The notes: generated by a model not told the origin, from the letters alone. A DNA stretch of 64,000 nucleotides from Methylotuvimicrobium buryatense 5G (GCF_000341735.1 NZ_KB455575.1:4866766-4930765); one strand, 5' to 3'. Shown: positions 38,801 to 47,004, numbered from the stretch's first letter. Program-made: numbers and translations.

Positions 38801-41800
38801 ACTTCGCTGGCGCTCATGCCGTGGTTAACATTAACAACCAAGGTCAAGAATTAGGTCTGCAGTCTGATGGCGTCACCCCTCGTGCATTCGCGGTTGATGG
38901 TATCGTGCTCGACAACGCCGGCGATGTTACCATCAACGTCGAAGAAGGCAACGCCATCATCGGCAACCTGTCGGCCGACATTGCCACTGCAGTCAGCGTC
39001 AACAGCGCAAACGACGTGCAATTGTGGTTGGACAGCAACAGCTTCGAAGACGGCAATCTCGAAACCATCGACCTGTCAGGCGTAGAAGGCGCGGGCATCA
39101 TTGGTGTCGGTAGTTTCGACGGCACCCACGGTCTAACCGACTTCACGGCAACCACACTGGACTTTTCGTCGGTTGACCTGATCGACGTCGACGCGATTGC
39201 GTTGGCGGATGGCTCGGCGCTGGTGCTGAACATTGGGCAATTGCTGGATACCACCCTGGTCGCGGCCTTTGCACCGGGCGGACAAGCATTTGTCAATATC
39301 GGCAATCTGAACGACGAAGTCTTCAGCATCGAAGGTCTCGACTTGCCGGACGGCATCATATTCGGCACGGTAACCGTCGCGGCCCTTACGGAAGTGACAT
39401 TGGATCCGTTGACCGATCTGAGCGGCATCACGCAATTGATCGTACCGGAAGGCACGACATTGACCATGAGCGCCGAGCAGTTCAAGCAATTGGTTGATTC
39501 TGAGGCGACTATAGTCACCGAAGGTACAGGTGACGACCAAGCTTCTGTCATCGTCGACCTGAACGGCGACTTGACCATTGGTGAAGATGACGAGTTCACG
39601 ATCGACGGTTCCAACGTTAGCTTCAGTATGGCCGATGGTGAAACGTTGAATGTAGAAACGTTCAGCTTGGCCGATGGGCTGCAAGTCACAGGTGATGCCG
39701 CCGCGGTCGTTAAACCGCTGGTTAATTTCTTGTTTGACAGCGATGGCAACGGTAATGTCGAGTTCAGCTCGACCATCAATGTCGGTGCTTATCAAGATGT
39801 GGATCTGCGCATACTGGATGCCTTGCTCGATAACTTCTATATCGACGTCAACGAAAATGGAGCGGCAGATCCAGGTGAAAACAGCCAGTCCATCGAAGAC
39901 TTACTGGCAGACCTGGCCAACGCCAACATCCTCAACATCTACCAAGAAGAAACCGTAATCGCGTTAGATCCGCGTGACCGCGTGGTTGTCGTCGAGCCGC
40001 AAGCTTCGCCGGACGGCATCGAGTTCAGTGCGGTGGGTAGTTTGGCGGATTTCGTTCGCTCCATCGACCTGACTTTGCAAGCCGATGCAAATAACGCGGC
40101 GCGCATCGATGGCGATATCTTCATCAACGATGGTTCGGTCCGTGCGGGTTACACCATGCTGACGATCAACACCGTTGATGTCGATGGCGCGGCGGTAGGT
40201 CCTGTGGTCATCGCTGGCGGCGTTCTTAGTGACAGTGCTAAGGCGGGTTCTGCGGGCGAATTGCTATCAATCGAGATCAATGCCGGAGTTGATTTGGCAA
40301 TCACGGATGCAATCGTATTCAATACCGAAGGCACCGAAGATGTGACGGCCACCTTGGTTCTGAGGGGCGCGGCCGACGTAACGGTCAAGGCGCTCGATAC
40401 AACCGATCCGCAAATCACCTCTTTGGTCATCGATAGCGCCGGCTACACCGGTACTCTGACCGTAACGGGCGGTTCCGATTCGCTGGAGTTGGGCGAGGGA
40501 ACTACATCTGTCGTAATCAGCGGTTCCGGCGATGTCGTGTTGGATACTGATGAAGGCGCAGACAATAATAATGGTGTCGACGGTCAAGACTTGACCAGTT
40601 TCGACGCTTCCGGCCTGACCGGTAGCCTGACTGTTGGTGTGATTGAAAGTGTTTCGTCAACGGAATTCACCTTCACTGCGGCGCAAGGTCCTACGACCCT
40701 GACGCTCGGTTATGACGATGATGGAAGTGCATCACTTACCCTGAATGCGGCTGCAGAAGACGATGCCGGTTGGACGTTCAATCTGAATGACAACAGTGTC
40801 ATGACGATCGACGGCGACGGTGTTGCTTTTACTGCCGGCACCTTGGCGATAAGTGGCGGTACCGTCGTGATTACAAACGAAGTCGATTTGACCGCTCTGG
40901 ACTTGAACTTCGAGAATGTCACGATTCAATTGGCTGCGGATGCAAGACTGGAACTGACCGCCGAGCAACTCGACGGCCTGAATGCCGCAGGCAATACCTT
41001 CGAAAAACTGGCGCACGATGAAGATGAAGGCGAAGAAGCCGGATTGGTTGTCGTCACGGGCATCGAAGGCGATCTGACCGCAGGCAACGAAGATCTAGAT
41101 GAAGACTTGGATCTGTCTAATGCCGATAGGTTGGAATTGTCAGGAGACGCAACGTTGTCGGGTACGCAGGTTTCTGGAATTATCGTTATTGGTGTTGGTT
41201 TCGAGCTAACCTTGGTTAATGTCGATGCAGAAACCGACCTGAGCGGTATCGATGTAGATTCTCTGATGTCTCTGATAGTTCAGGCTGATGCCGGAGCAAC
41301 CACGCTGCAGTTGTCTGCCTCGGTCATTAGCGGTGTAACGCTGACAGTAGAAGGCGAAGCTCTTGAGACCGTTGAGGTTCTAGGAGTCGAGGAAGTCGTC
41401 GGTGCCGAAGGTGATGCTGATGAAGGCGACATTAATGCTGATTTCTCAGATCTTTCAGTAAAAGATAATGTGAACGTGGTCTTCCAGCTCGATGCGACCG
41501 GCGGAGCGCACCTCAACGACGCGAACTTTGGTGCCACTGTTAGTGGTACGGGTTCAACCACGCTTGCCATACTCGGTACGGGTACGTTGAGTTCCGAAGG
41601 TTTCGAGCTTCTTCCGGTAGGCACCGTCGAAATCGGCGAAGATGCCACACTGGCTTTGAGTGTTGTTCAGCACGCAGTTGTAGGTAGCAACGTCGAAGGC
41701 GAAGGTACCTTGCAAGTGGTAGAGCTAGGTAGTACAGGTAGTACTGGTCCAATCACTGCCGCCGTGTTGAATGAGGATAGGGTCGATTACTTGTTCTCAT

Positions 41801-42255
41801 TCAGTGAAGCTGATGACCTAGATGCTGCACCGTTAGTTACTATTGAAAATTTTGTCGCCGACAGCGCTCTTGCGCTGGACAAACTTGACTTCACCGCGCT
41901 GTTCGGCGGCGAACAAAGTTATACTCGTATAACTGCTCCATTTAACGTAGTCAATCAGACCGGAACTAGTGATATCCTATCCTTTGTAGGTCTGGGTGAT
42001 GTGAGTGACGAAATCGATCTTGCAGGCGCTTTAAATGTAGGTATCTTCAGTGCTGTTGAGGCCAACTTCGGCTTCGAAAGTCAACGGATGTTCTTCGTTC
42101 AAGATGGAGACAATACAGTCGGTTACCTCTGGCAGGATTCTGAAGGTTCTGAAGGTTTTGACGGTTTGGTGCAGCATACTGAGTTGACTCAATTGGTACA
42201 GCTAACCGGTGTCAGCGTTGATGATTTGATCAATGCTAACTTCGCTATTGCCTAA
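35854..42255 (+). CDS. Giant acidic surface protein (2133 aa), candidate S-layer/matrix protein exported by type I secretion
   Basis: No Sec signal. The N-terminal 110 residues are helical and contain a textbook EF-hand, D76LDGNGRLSRAEM. Two more Ca-type loops follow (DSDGNGNVEFSS at 1295, DVNENGAADPGE at 1331). Most of the chain is beta-rich, acidic, with abundant T, G, D, L and V, and a single Cys (922). Four copies of a strand-helix motif, [LV]x[LMI][ST]xxQ/E-[FL]xxL, occur at about 578, 637, 1203 and 1699 (LTLTAEELHKF, LTMSAEQFKQL, LELTAEQLDGL). The end, LTGVSVDDLINANFAIA, looks like a C-terminal type I export signal. Low Cys, high acidity and length are typical of S-layer or giant matrix proteins. 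GGAG lies 8 nt before the ATG. S-layer identity is inferred; a biofilm adhesin is the alternative. Confidence 0.7.
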   Translation: MAAHSLDIAQSYMETLRSYGLEFNIRQSNNLTNRMINRLENRGQTPENVADWLMSRVGIKQQLRKLVRQGELPEFDLDGNGRLSRAEMLNAVSILAETAVEEAPTNGSTPPPPDPSITTLTLTQIPTQYTTTLKWGDVDADMAIDFMQSVLRLNLNQLGWMQDGQLTASIENITINDVTGGLGSTVIVDVEGEGFEFFVNSPVALYASILFGLNQDTETTQTGIVLTPTENNGGSFENGITSDADNHIIAGRPELLHGAYIDGGGGYNTLEVDMKGFFAQPFQLLNIQEIHVQNLPNVYSFSETIFGDSANFPIPDVYDWWYWGNSDSYWGSSTNSILDLSRASSLERLVINEGDFSGLRPLGDLYLVGIKADAVARLEGNFTEDVNLFYGRGLGNAINLEFANVTMSGGELVLGHNAGTVNLLSEGRLNVLESVDFGSFLRELVITGNAELAILDDLSFAFNEAHIDASANTGGLRVSITDITGDTEGYGNLEEVTIKGSQARDVIEISGTADGVWLDIDTGAGRDTLILDGVDAGAGSKLAGTTLTLHVKGDTKLDFVNIDDVQVTSVVLFSDSDLVISQQQFAAWGGVLTNNHRDDIEITVVVSQDATLSDLMAGFDLDSDIKLNFDIKKNVTLTLTAEELHKFVAQDGIVLGNDDSQGKVIVTDAGLGFSQDNQSAYATGGTIGGDLDNLTIIRNVNGFERPAKDPFSDTLTIDTTGTEGVVIDANDLSGVNDDEDAFSVNVQKLLIKGDQPVTFNAPVEFLQNDFTIDFSELTGQLINLEVLNFEDVKNVIGNGAADSRIDVQFTGQVGAEGNVNGLKSVGVSTYVVTGATGPGAATVATFEEAVIEYFKNPGPTAGTALRAAYEALRAEGAGLPAIPVGTAPVQSNFVLSQFGLTAGAPVPEGFSAASVFATFYVCDLTEGVTTLGLQGTDTVMFAQMKWDVELLLEGDGYLNWNDLPKAMGNPNLSNIGTLIGEFYFAGAHAVVNINNQGQELGLQSDGVTPRAFAVDGIVLDNAGDVTINVEEGNAIIGNLSADIATAVSVNSANDVQLWLDSNSFEDGNLETIDLSGVEGAGIIGVGSFDGTHGLTDFTATTLDFSSVDLIDVDAIALADGSALVLNIGQLLDTTLVAAFAPGGQAFVNIGNLNDEVFSIEGLDLPDGIIFGTVTVAALTEVTLDPLTDLSGITQLIVPEGTTLTMSAEQFKQLVDSEATIVTEGTGDDQASVIVDLNGDLTIGEDDEFTIDGSNVSFSMADGETLNVETFSLADGLQVTGDAAAVVKPLVNFLFDSDGNGNVEFSSTINVGAYQDVDLRILDALLDNFYIDVNENGAADPGENSQSIEDLLADLANANILNIYQEETVIALDPRDRVVVVEPQASPDGIEFSAVGSLADFVRSIDLTLQADANNAARIDGDIFINDGSVRAGYTMLTINTVDVDGAAVGPVVIAGGVLSDSAKAGSAGELLSIEINAGVDLAITDAIVFNTEGTEDVTATLVLRGAADVTVKALDTTDPQITSLVIDSAGYTGTLTVTGGSDSLELGEGTTSVVISGSGDVVLDTDEGADNNNGVDGQDLTSFDASGLTGSLTVGVIESVSSTEFTFTAAQGPTTLTLGYDDDGSASLTLNAAAEDDAGWTFNLNDNSVMTIDGDGVAFTAGTLAISGGTVVITNEVDLTALDLNFENVTIQLAADARLELTAEQLDGLNAAGNTFEKLAHDEDEGEEAGLVVVTGIEGDLTAGNEDLDEDLDLSNADRLELSGDATLSGTQVSGIIVIGVGFELTLVNVDAETDLSGIDVDSLMSLIVQADAGATTLQLSASVISGVTLTVEGEALETVEVLGVEEVVGAEGDADEGDINADFSDLSVKDNVNVVFQLDATGGAHLNDANFGATVSGTGSTTLAILGTGTLSSEGFELLPVGTVEIGEDATLALSVVQHAVVGSNVEGEGTLQVVELGSTGSTGPITAAVLNEDRVDYLFSFSEADDLDAAPLVTIENFVADSALALDKLDFTALFGGEQSYTRITAPFNVVNQTGTSDILSFVGLGDVSDEIDLAGALNVGIFSAVEANFGFESQRMFFVQDGDNTVGYLWQDSEGSEGFDGLVQHTELTQLVQLTGVSVDDLINANFAIA

Positions 42256-42277
42256 GCCGTAGTAGTCTCGTTAGTCT

Positions 42278-42340
42278 AGTCTCGTTCCCAAGCTCCTGCT
42301 TGGGAACGCCTACCTTCAAGCTCTGCTTGAGGGAACTGAG
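42278..42340. repeat. REP unit (family E) after the giant gene
   Basis: CGTTCCCAAGC-TCCT-GCTTGGGAACG hairpin, then GCCTACC (complement of the REP foot GGTAGGC) and a second hairpin TCAAGC-TCT-GCTTGA. The same two-hairpin unit appears at least six times between here and 43771. Confidence 0.85.
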
Positions 42341-42442
42341 CAAGTAGTCGGGTAGGTCGGATTAGGCTAAAGCTGTAACCCGACATTAACTCGGGAAGCT
42401 TACAAACCCAAGGATAACCGTAAGGCAAAGGACAGCCTGCCA

Positions 42443-42479
42443 AAAAAAACCGCCCCGGGCAACCGGCGGCGGTTTTTTT
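42443..42479 (+). terminator. Rho-independent terminator
   Basis: AACCGCC-CCGGGCAACCGGC-GGCGGTT followed by T7 and preceded by A7: a strong bidirectional intrinsic terminator about 190 bp after the giant gene. It is duplicated at 42776-42810. Confidence 0.8.
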
Positions 42480-42536
42480 ATGCGCGAAACCGTGACTTCG
42501 AACTTCCCAGATGCCTCGATCCCCAGCCGGAACTTT

Positions 42537-42775
42537 CCTCGTTCCCAAGCTCCGGCTTGAGAACGCCTACCGTTCCTCGTTCCCAAGCTCTGGCTTGGGA
42601 ACGCCTACCGTCAAGCTCTGCTTGACGAAGCCATGCCGGAACCCACGCCCACCGTGGGAACCGATACCGGGGCAACGTAACACAAAGACTGCCCAAACCC
42701 ACTCACCCGCAAGGAAACCCGCCAAGCAGAGCTTGGAGGTAGGCATTCCCAAGCTGGAGCTTGGGAACGAGGGCC
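42537..42775. repeat. Cluster of REP units (family E)
   Basis: Three further REP units (42540-42572, 42576-42630, 42717-42775), in both orientations. Read in one direction each is GGTAGGC followed by the TTCCCAAGCTnnnGCTTGGGAA hairpin, the GTAG-plus-hairpin layout recognised by REP-associated transposases. Confidence 0.82.
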
Positions 42776-42810
42776 AAAAAACCGCCCCGGGCAACCGGCG
42801 GCGGTTTTTT
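42776..42810 (+). terminator. Second copy of the intrinsic terminator
   Basis: Same stem as 42443-42479. The copy extends on into 42811-42899 (GCGAAACCGTGACTTCG, GATGCCTCGATCCCCAG and the next REP), so about 125 bp was duplicated as a block. Confidence 0.75.
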
Positions 42811-42868
42811 ATGCGCGAAACCGTGACTTCGAACTTCCCAGATGCCTCGATCCCCAGCCGGAACTTTC

Positions 42869-42925
42869 CTCGTTCCCAAGCTCCGGCTTGGGAACGCCTA
42901 CCCTCAAGCTCTGCTTGACGAATCC
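42869..42925. repeat. REP unit upstream of the REP-associated transposase
   Basis: CGTTCCCAAGCTCCGGCTTGGGAACG-type palindrome plus CCTCAAGCTCTGCTTGACG, ending 25 bp before the transposase start. Together with the REP after the gene it brackets the transposase. Confidence 0.82.
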
Positions 42926-42949
42926 CAGTTTTCTAGGCACATTAAAGCT

Positions 42950-43483
42950 ATGGGACGTAGCCGCTATAAAATTCTGAACGAATCCTATCCTTACTTTCAT
43001 ACCTTAACGGTTGCCGGTTGGCAGCCGGTTTTCACTCGCCCGGATAGTGTGCAACTCTTGTTCGACAGTTTCATTTGGTTGCAAGATAACACCGATTTCA
43101 GGCTCCATGCCTATGTTGTCCTGGAAAATCATTTGCATTTCATCGCGAGCGGCAGCCAGCACAGCAAACGGATACAACAATTCAAATCCTTTACTGCCAG
43201 ACAGATTCTCGATTTATTGGAACAACGCAAGGCAACCACGCTGCTGAAGTATTTTGCGTATTACAAGCGCAAGCACAAAACCGAAAGTCAGTATCAATTC
43301 TGGCAAGAAGGCTCACATCCGGAAGAAATACATGATGACACGATGTTAAGGCAGCGTTTGGATTATATTCATAACAATCCGGTCAAACGCGGTTATGTAG
43401 ATTTGCCGGAACATTGGCGTTATTCAAGTGCGCGGGCTTATGCCGGGGAAGGTTCTTTGTTGCCGATTGTTTTACTGCATTAG
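42950..43483 (+). CDS. REP-associated tyrosine transposase (RAYT, Y1_Tnp/TnpA_REP family)
   Basis: The ATG at 42950 gives 177 residues; a longer frame from 42842 reads through a REP palindrome and was rejected. Landmarks: MGRSRYKILNESYPYFHTLT at the start, the HUH-type metal motif HLH (61-63) in VVLENHLHFIASG, and the family signature YIHNNPVKRGYVDLPEHWRY near the end. Such enzymes nick single-stranded DNA at a GTAG or GGAG tetranucleotide next to the REP hairpin, with an active-site Tyr (probably one of those in LKYFAYYKRK). The gene is flanked by family E REPs with GTAG feet, which are therefore its probable substrates. The C-terminal third is duplicated just downstream. Confidence 0.85.
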   Translation: MGRSRYKILNESYPYFHTLTVAGWQPVFTRPDSVQLLFDSFIWLQDNTDFRLHAYVVLENHLHFIASGSQHSKRIQQFKSFTARQILDLLEQRKATTLLKYFAYYKRKHKTESQYQFWQEGSHPEEIHDDTMLRQRLDYIHNNPVKRGYVDLPEHWRYSSARAYAGEGSLLPIVLLH

Positions 43484-43771
43484 GCCACCAAGCAGAGCTT
43501 GAGGGTAGGCATTCCCAAGCTGGAGCTTGGGAACGAGGCAAGAAGGCTCACATCCGGAAGAAATACATGATGACACGATGTTAAGGCAGCGTTTGGATTA
43601 TATTCATAACAATCCGGTCAAACGCGGTTATGTAGATTTGCCGGAACATTGGCGTTATTCAAGTGCGCGGGCTTATGCCGGGGAAGGTTCTTTGTTGCCG
43701 ATTGTTTTGCTGCATTAGGCCACCAAGCAGAGCTTGAGGGTAGGCGTTCCCAAGCTGGAGCTTGGGAACGA
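43302..43771. repeat. 235-bp tandem duplication of the transposase 3' end plus REP
   Basis: 43302-43536 and 43537-43771 are almost identical (GGCAAGAAGGCTCACATC through CTTGGGAACGA). Each copy contains the last 60 codons of the transposase, the stop and one complete REP. GGCAA is present at each junction, suggesting slippage or recombination over a short homology. Confidence 0.92.
43540..43718 (+). pseudogene. Duplicated C-terminal fragment of the REP-associated transposase
   Basis: Encodes EEIHDDTMLRQRLDYIHNNP and the rest of the C-terminus identically to the parent, but without the HLH motif or start region. It is in frame as a 63-residue ORF only because a methionine codon falls in the preceding REP. 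Confidence 0.9.
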
Positions 43772-43850
43772 GGCAAAAAGTAGCGACCGAGCGCTAAATT
43801 GTTGTGCTGTCCGGAAAGGCTATTGGTGTTTGAGCGTTACTGGCTTCGAT

Positions 43851-43925
43851 AGTCGCGACGAAGGCGTCGCTCCCACAGAGAGCGGCGGACGCTCTGTGGG
43901 AGCGATCCCCTGATCGCGATCTCGA
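43851..43925. repeat. Family C arms, head-to-head pair (short form)
   Basis: TCGCGACGAAGGCGTCGCTC...CCACAGAG and CTCTGTGGGAGCGATCCCC: two C-type ends facing each other with a 16-nt linker instead of the 181-bp unit. A further block at 43953-44012 (GGTATCGAGGTCTCATTGG ... CTTATGTATAACGATGAG) is shared with 58228-58290. Confidence 0.75.
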
Positions 43926-44062
43926 GGCCGAAAGTGTTAAGTCACAATAAATGGTATCGAGGTCTCATTGGTTAAGGTTGCAAAAGGGTAATTTTTGACT
44001 TATGTATAACGATGAGAGCTCCAGCTTGGGAACGAGGCAGGAGACTAAAGCCTATGGTTGTC

Positions 44063-44725
44063 CTATTCGTCCCACATCCTGCGTAAATTCATACTGGTTT
44101 TTAACATTATATCAACCGTGCGGTCATGGCCGACTTTTTCGAGATAGTGTTTACGAGCGCTGTCGAGGTCCAGCAGGATCTGGCGTTTACGGGAATCGCG
44201 TATGCGCGACTGTATCCATCCCACAATGACAATACGCTCGCCTCGTGTAACAGGGCTAACGCGATGTAATTCACCGGTCGGATAAAGAATCAGCGAGCCC
44301 GCATTTAGCCTTATGCGTTGCTCGCCTAAAGCGGTTTCTAGTACCAAATCACCGCCCTCGTAGGCATCGGGACTGGATAAAAATAAAGTAAACGAAATAT
44401 CGGCTCGATTGCCTCCGGGCATAATGGCGGAGTCGGTATGAGTCCCATATTCCATACCGGGCTGATAGCGGCTTAGCATGACATTGACGATGGCGCGGGG
44501 CATGGTCACAGCATTGAATAACGGATTAGCCATAATGGCTTTGGACAACAAAGGCATCAAATCTGGGACTTTATCCACCATTACTTGCTGATTATTTTTA
44601 ACTGCTTTAGCCATGCCGGCGGCAGTGACTTTACCATCATCAAATTCAACTTGATTAAGATTGTTGCATATTGATGCCACTTGCTCGGTGGTAAGTATAT
44701 CTTTAATTACAAATACTGAATCCAT
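44063..44725 (-). CDS. PKHD-type Fe(II)/2-oxoglutarate dioxygenase (PiuC/YbiX family)
   Basis: 220 residues. The double-stranded beta-helix carries the iron facial triad H96-x-D98 (EYGTHTDSA) and H154 (PTGELHRV), with R164 (TRGERIVIVGW) for 2-oxoglutarate. The ending (SRKRQILLDLDSARKHYLEK ... LRRMWDE) is characteristic of the PKHD hydroxylase family, which often lies beside TonB-dependent iron receptors; none is next to it here. It probably hydroxylates a small molecule or peptide linked to iron metabolism. Monocistronic; the SD is weak, so ATG 44725 is chosen by homology to the usual family start. Confidence 0.9.
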   Translation of the reverse strand: MDSVFVIKDILTTEQVASICNNLNQVEFDDGKVTAAGMAKAVKNNQQVMVDKVPDLMPLLSKAIMANPLFNAVTMPRAIVNVMLSRYQPGMEYGTHTDSAIMPGGNRADISFTLFLSSPDAYEGGDLVLETALGEQRIRLNAGSLILYPTGELHRVSPVTRGERIVIVGWIQSRIRDSRKRQILLDLDSARKHYLEKVGHDRTVDIMLKTSMNLRRMWDE

Positions 44726-45050
44726 GAGAATTTCAACTTTTTGGTTATTTAAACAGGAAAGGTAGCCCTAATCCCTTTTGATCGAAAAACCGTCTAAGAA
44801 TAAAAGGTATGGGATGTGTTTAACGAGGACCTCCGCAAACCCATTCATGGGGGCTTGACAGCAGCGATCCCTAGGGTTGGCATCCTCGCTAGCCACACCC
44901 CATACTTTTATATGGTTTGTGAGTATAAAGGGAGTGGCACAATTAGATGGCTCAAACGAGAGCTGATCGTGGCTAATTATCGCAACAAAGTTAGTTGTTG
45001 AGAACCCAGCAGTATTTCCAGTTTGATAAATTTCTCCGTAGGGTAGGGGC

Positions 45051-45184
45051 CACTGCCATTAAGTTAAGCCGTTCGTGGTGAGCCTGTCGAACCATGGACG
45101 GCTTAACTTATCGACCCAGGATTTTTCCATTCACCCTTCGACAGGCTCAGGGCGAACGGAAAAATCCTTAACTTAATGGCAGTG
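45051..45184. mobile_element. Family F element (copy 1, 134 bp), IS231-group-like ends
   Basis: Perfect 18-bp inverted ends CACTGCCATTAAGTTAAG. Flanks match over 11 bp with one difference (AGGGTAGGGGC before, AAGGTAGGGGC after). Internal stems include GCCGTTCG...CATGGACGGC and CCTTCGACAGGCTCAGGG. IS231-group elements have CATnnnCATCAACTTAAG-like ends and 10-12 bp duplications. Confidence 0.85.
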
Positions 45185-45201
45185 AAGGTAGGGGCATACC
45201 C

Positions 45202-45378
45202 CATAAGCGCCAACTTAGTGTCTTTTCTATGGTGCGTTTATGGCTTTATTCGTCATATCGGTATGGGTTGTCGATACCCATGTTGCATGAAAGTGGTGCT
45301 ACGCATTGCCATCCTTGGCCCTGGATTCCGCCAATCCCTGGCGGAATGACGCGTTCTTTCCTTAAGTTGGCGCTTATG
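45202..45378. mobile_element. Family G element (copy 1), IS231-group-like ends, inserted in an A relic
   Basis: Ends CATAAGCGCCAACTTAG and its complement AAGTTGGCGCTTATG. Flanks GGGGCATACC and AGGGCATGCC agree at 8 of 10, an aged target duplication. The A right end (GCACCCTAAAATCG ... CAAACTGGGAATTGCTG) continues to 45431. Confidence 0.8.
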
Positions 45379-45518
45379 AGGGCATGCCCCGCACCCTAAA
45401 ATCGACGTAACTGCTCAAACTGGGAATTGCTGAAGTAGATGGTGTTTCGATCAATAAGGAGTTGGTTAAGTCCTATCTGTTATAATTTGAGTTGAATCTT
45501 AATCGGAGCGTAAAATCG

Positions 45519-46751
45519 ATGAATACAGACTCAAGCGCAGAAACCAATCAGGATCAGGGCGGCTCGTCCAACCATTGTTCGGTGCTGAGGCTAGATGATG
45601 ATTGTCTGGCGCATGGCTTGCCTAGCGTTAGTTTGACTAGCCGGGTTACGAGTGGTCAGGTAACCCCAATTCGGTTCAGGCTTCTGGGTCAGGGGTGCAG
45701 TCGGATTCTGCAGCTGGATATAGCTGTTGATTTTTTACCCGATGATGCGGTAAGCCCGCTTGGAATGCATCTAACTCTTGTTAGCAATTCTTGGGCTGCG
45801 ATAGGAGACTGGCCGCCAAGTCTGCCGATGGAGGGGGCGGACGGTATGTTCGATGAGGGAGGGGGTGAATGTTCTACGATGGTATTTTCAGAGCCTATTA
45901 GACCCGACAGCGCCGCGGCCGGTGCAATCGTTCAGGAGGCAGTAACCTATAGGCTTCACAAGATCGATCATGTCGTGCTTTCATCAGATGTGCCTTGGTT
46001 ACGCACTCTGAATTCTGCCGGTCAAGGGTGGTTGCCTGTATATGGTAAGTTAACCGCATTACCTTCGAACGAGGCGTCCTTGCCTTTGACTGAGGCTTTG
46101 CATCAAACCCTCCTCGATTGGTTGCGCAGTCAACAGCTTACGTATCGAGAAGGGTTGGTTGACTGGATCGCAACCGGTCCCATCGGTCATTTTGGATCGG
46201 TTGAAACTCGAGTTTTGGAACGAACCGGCCAAGCAGATCTACAGGTGGATGTGACTTATTTAGCTCAAGTACGTCAAGCCAATAATCCCGATATTCCTGA
46301 AACCTGCCTGACGCTTTATGGCGAACGTCTTGGAGCCTGGTTGTTGCATCGCATTCAACCCAAAGTGACCAAAGTCGTTAGTAAGGAGAGTGAGCAACTG
46401 TTGGTTAATGAGCATCAAGAGGTTTTGATAGCCGAAAGGCTAGAAGATCTTATTCAACAGACCGGCTTAGGTCCGTTGGAGAAGCGCCTGTTTAAGCAAG
46501 CTAAGTTGTTGCCGCCGGAGCGTTTGTGGCGCACTCCGTCGCTTGAAACCAACCAAACACCAGATCATACTTGCGCTAAGCGTCAACCTGAAGAAGCGAC
46601 ATTGAATCTTAGCGGTTTAGACGCCCGAAGTCGTAGTAGCCTGACCCAATTGATTAAACTGGCTCAACAAGGCCAGTTGACATACCTTAATGTAGATTTG
46701 CTCTATAAAGTTGCCCGGCAATTGAGTAAAGCTAACCGGGCGTCGTTATAA
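45519..46751 (+). CDS. Hypothetical protein, family not recognised
   Basis: From the ATG at 45519 (GGAG about 11 nt upstream) the product is 410 residues; a TTG at 45492 would add nine. No signal peptide or membrane span. It has a Ser/Asn-rich start, a beta-rich region (VTPIRFRLLGQGCSRILQLDIAVDF), and a helical C-terminal half with EHQEVLIAERLEDLIQQTG and LTQLIKLAQQGQLTYLNVDL. It may be cytoplasmic. I see no catalytic motif. It is isolated between element clusters; codon use is in line with neighbouring genes, so it is probably real. Confidence 0.6.
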   Translation: MNTDSSAETNQDQGGSSNHCSVLRLDDDCLAHGLPSVSLTSRVTSGQVTPIRFRLLGQGCSRILQLDIAVDFLPDDAVSPLGMHLTLVSNSWAAIGDWPPSLPMEGADGMFDEGGGECSTMVFSEPIRPDSAAAGAIVQEAVTYRLHKIDHVVLSSDVPWLRTLNSAGQGWLPVYGKLTALPSNEASLPLTEALHQTLLDWLRSQQLTYREGLVDWIATGPIGHFGSVETRVLERTGQADLQVDVTYLAQVRQANNPDIPETCLTLYGERLGAWLLHRIQPKVTKVVSKESEQLLVNEHQEVLIAERLEDLIQQTGLGPLEKRLFKQAKLLPPERLWRTPSLETNQTPDHTCAKRQPEEATLNLSGLDARSRSSLTQLIKLAQQGQLTYLNVDLLYKVARQLSKANRASL

Positions 46752-46758
46752 AGAATAG

Positions 46759-46993
46759 CCTGATTAGCAAGTTTCTTCAGCTAAAGCCCAAAAACCAGGA
46801 TATCCCTAGCAGGACGGGGTTTTCAACCCCGTCCTAAACGTTTTGACTTTGGCCGAAGTCAGCCGAAATGTTTAGGGCAAACCGAAACATTGGAGACGGG
46901 TTAAATAACCCGTCCCGCAGAAGTGCCTCCGGCTACAACTGGCCTCCGCTCGGACACTTGGCTTCGGCAAGCTGAAGCATCTTGCTAATCAGG
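46759..46993. mobile_element. Family H element (copy 2) containing a D palindrome
   Basis: Inverted ends CCTGATTAGCAAG. The inside carries the D sequence GGACGGGG-TTTTCAA-CCCCGTCC and CGGGTTAAATAACCCG (46805-46921). Compared with the other H copies the core is different, so H is defined by its ends. Confidence 0.72.
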
Positions 46994-47004
46994 AAGAAGA
47001 ATAG

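Noticed and set aside
43527..43718. 63-residue ORF as a separate small gene
   Set aside because: It is a tandem copy of the transposase C-terminus started by chance in a REP.
42278..43771. REP palindromes as CRISPR repeats
   Set aside because: Spacing is irregular, orientation varies, and a REP-associated transposase explains them.
44816..45001. 61-residue ORF near the PKHD gene
   Set aside because: It overlaps dispersed repeat sequence shared with 9480-9528 and has no protein-like features.
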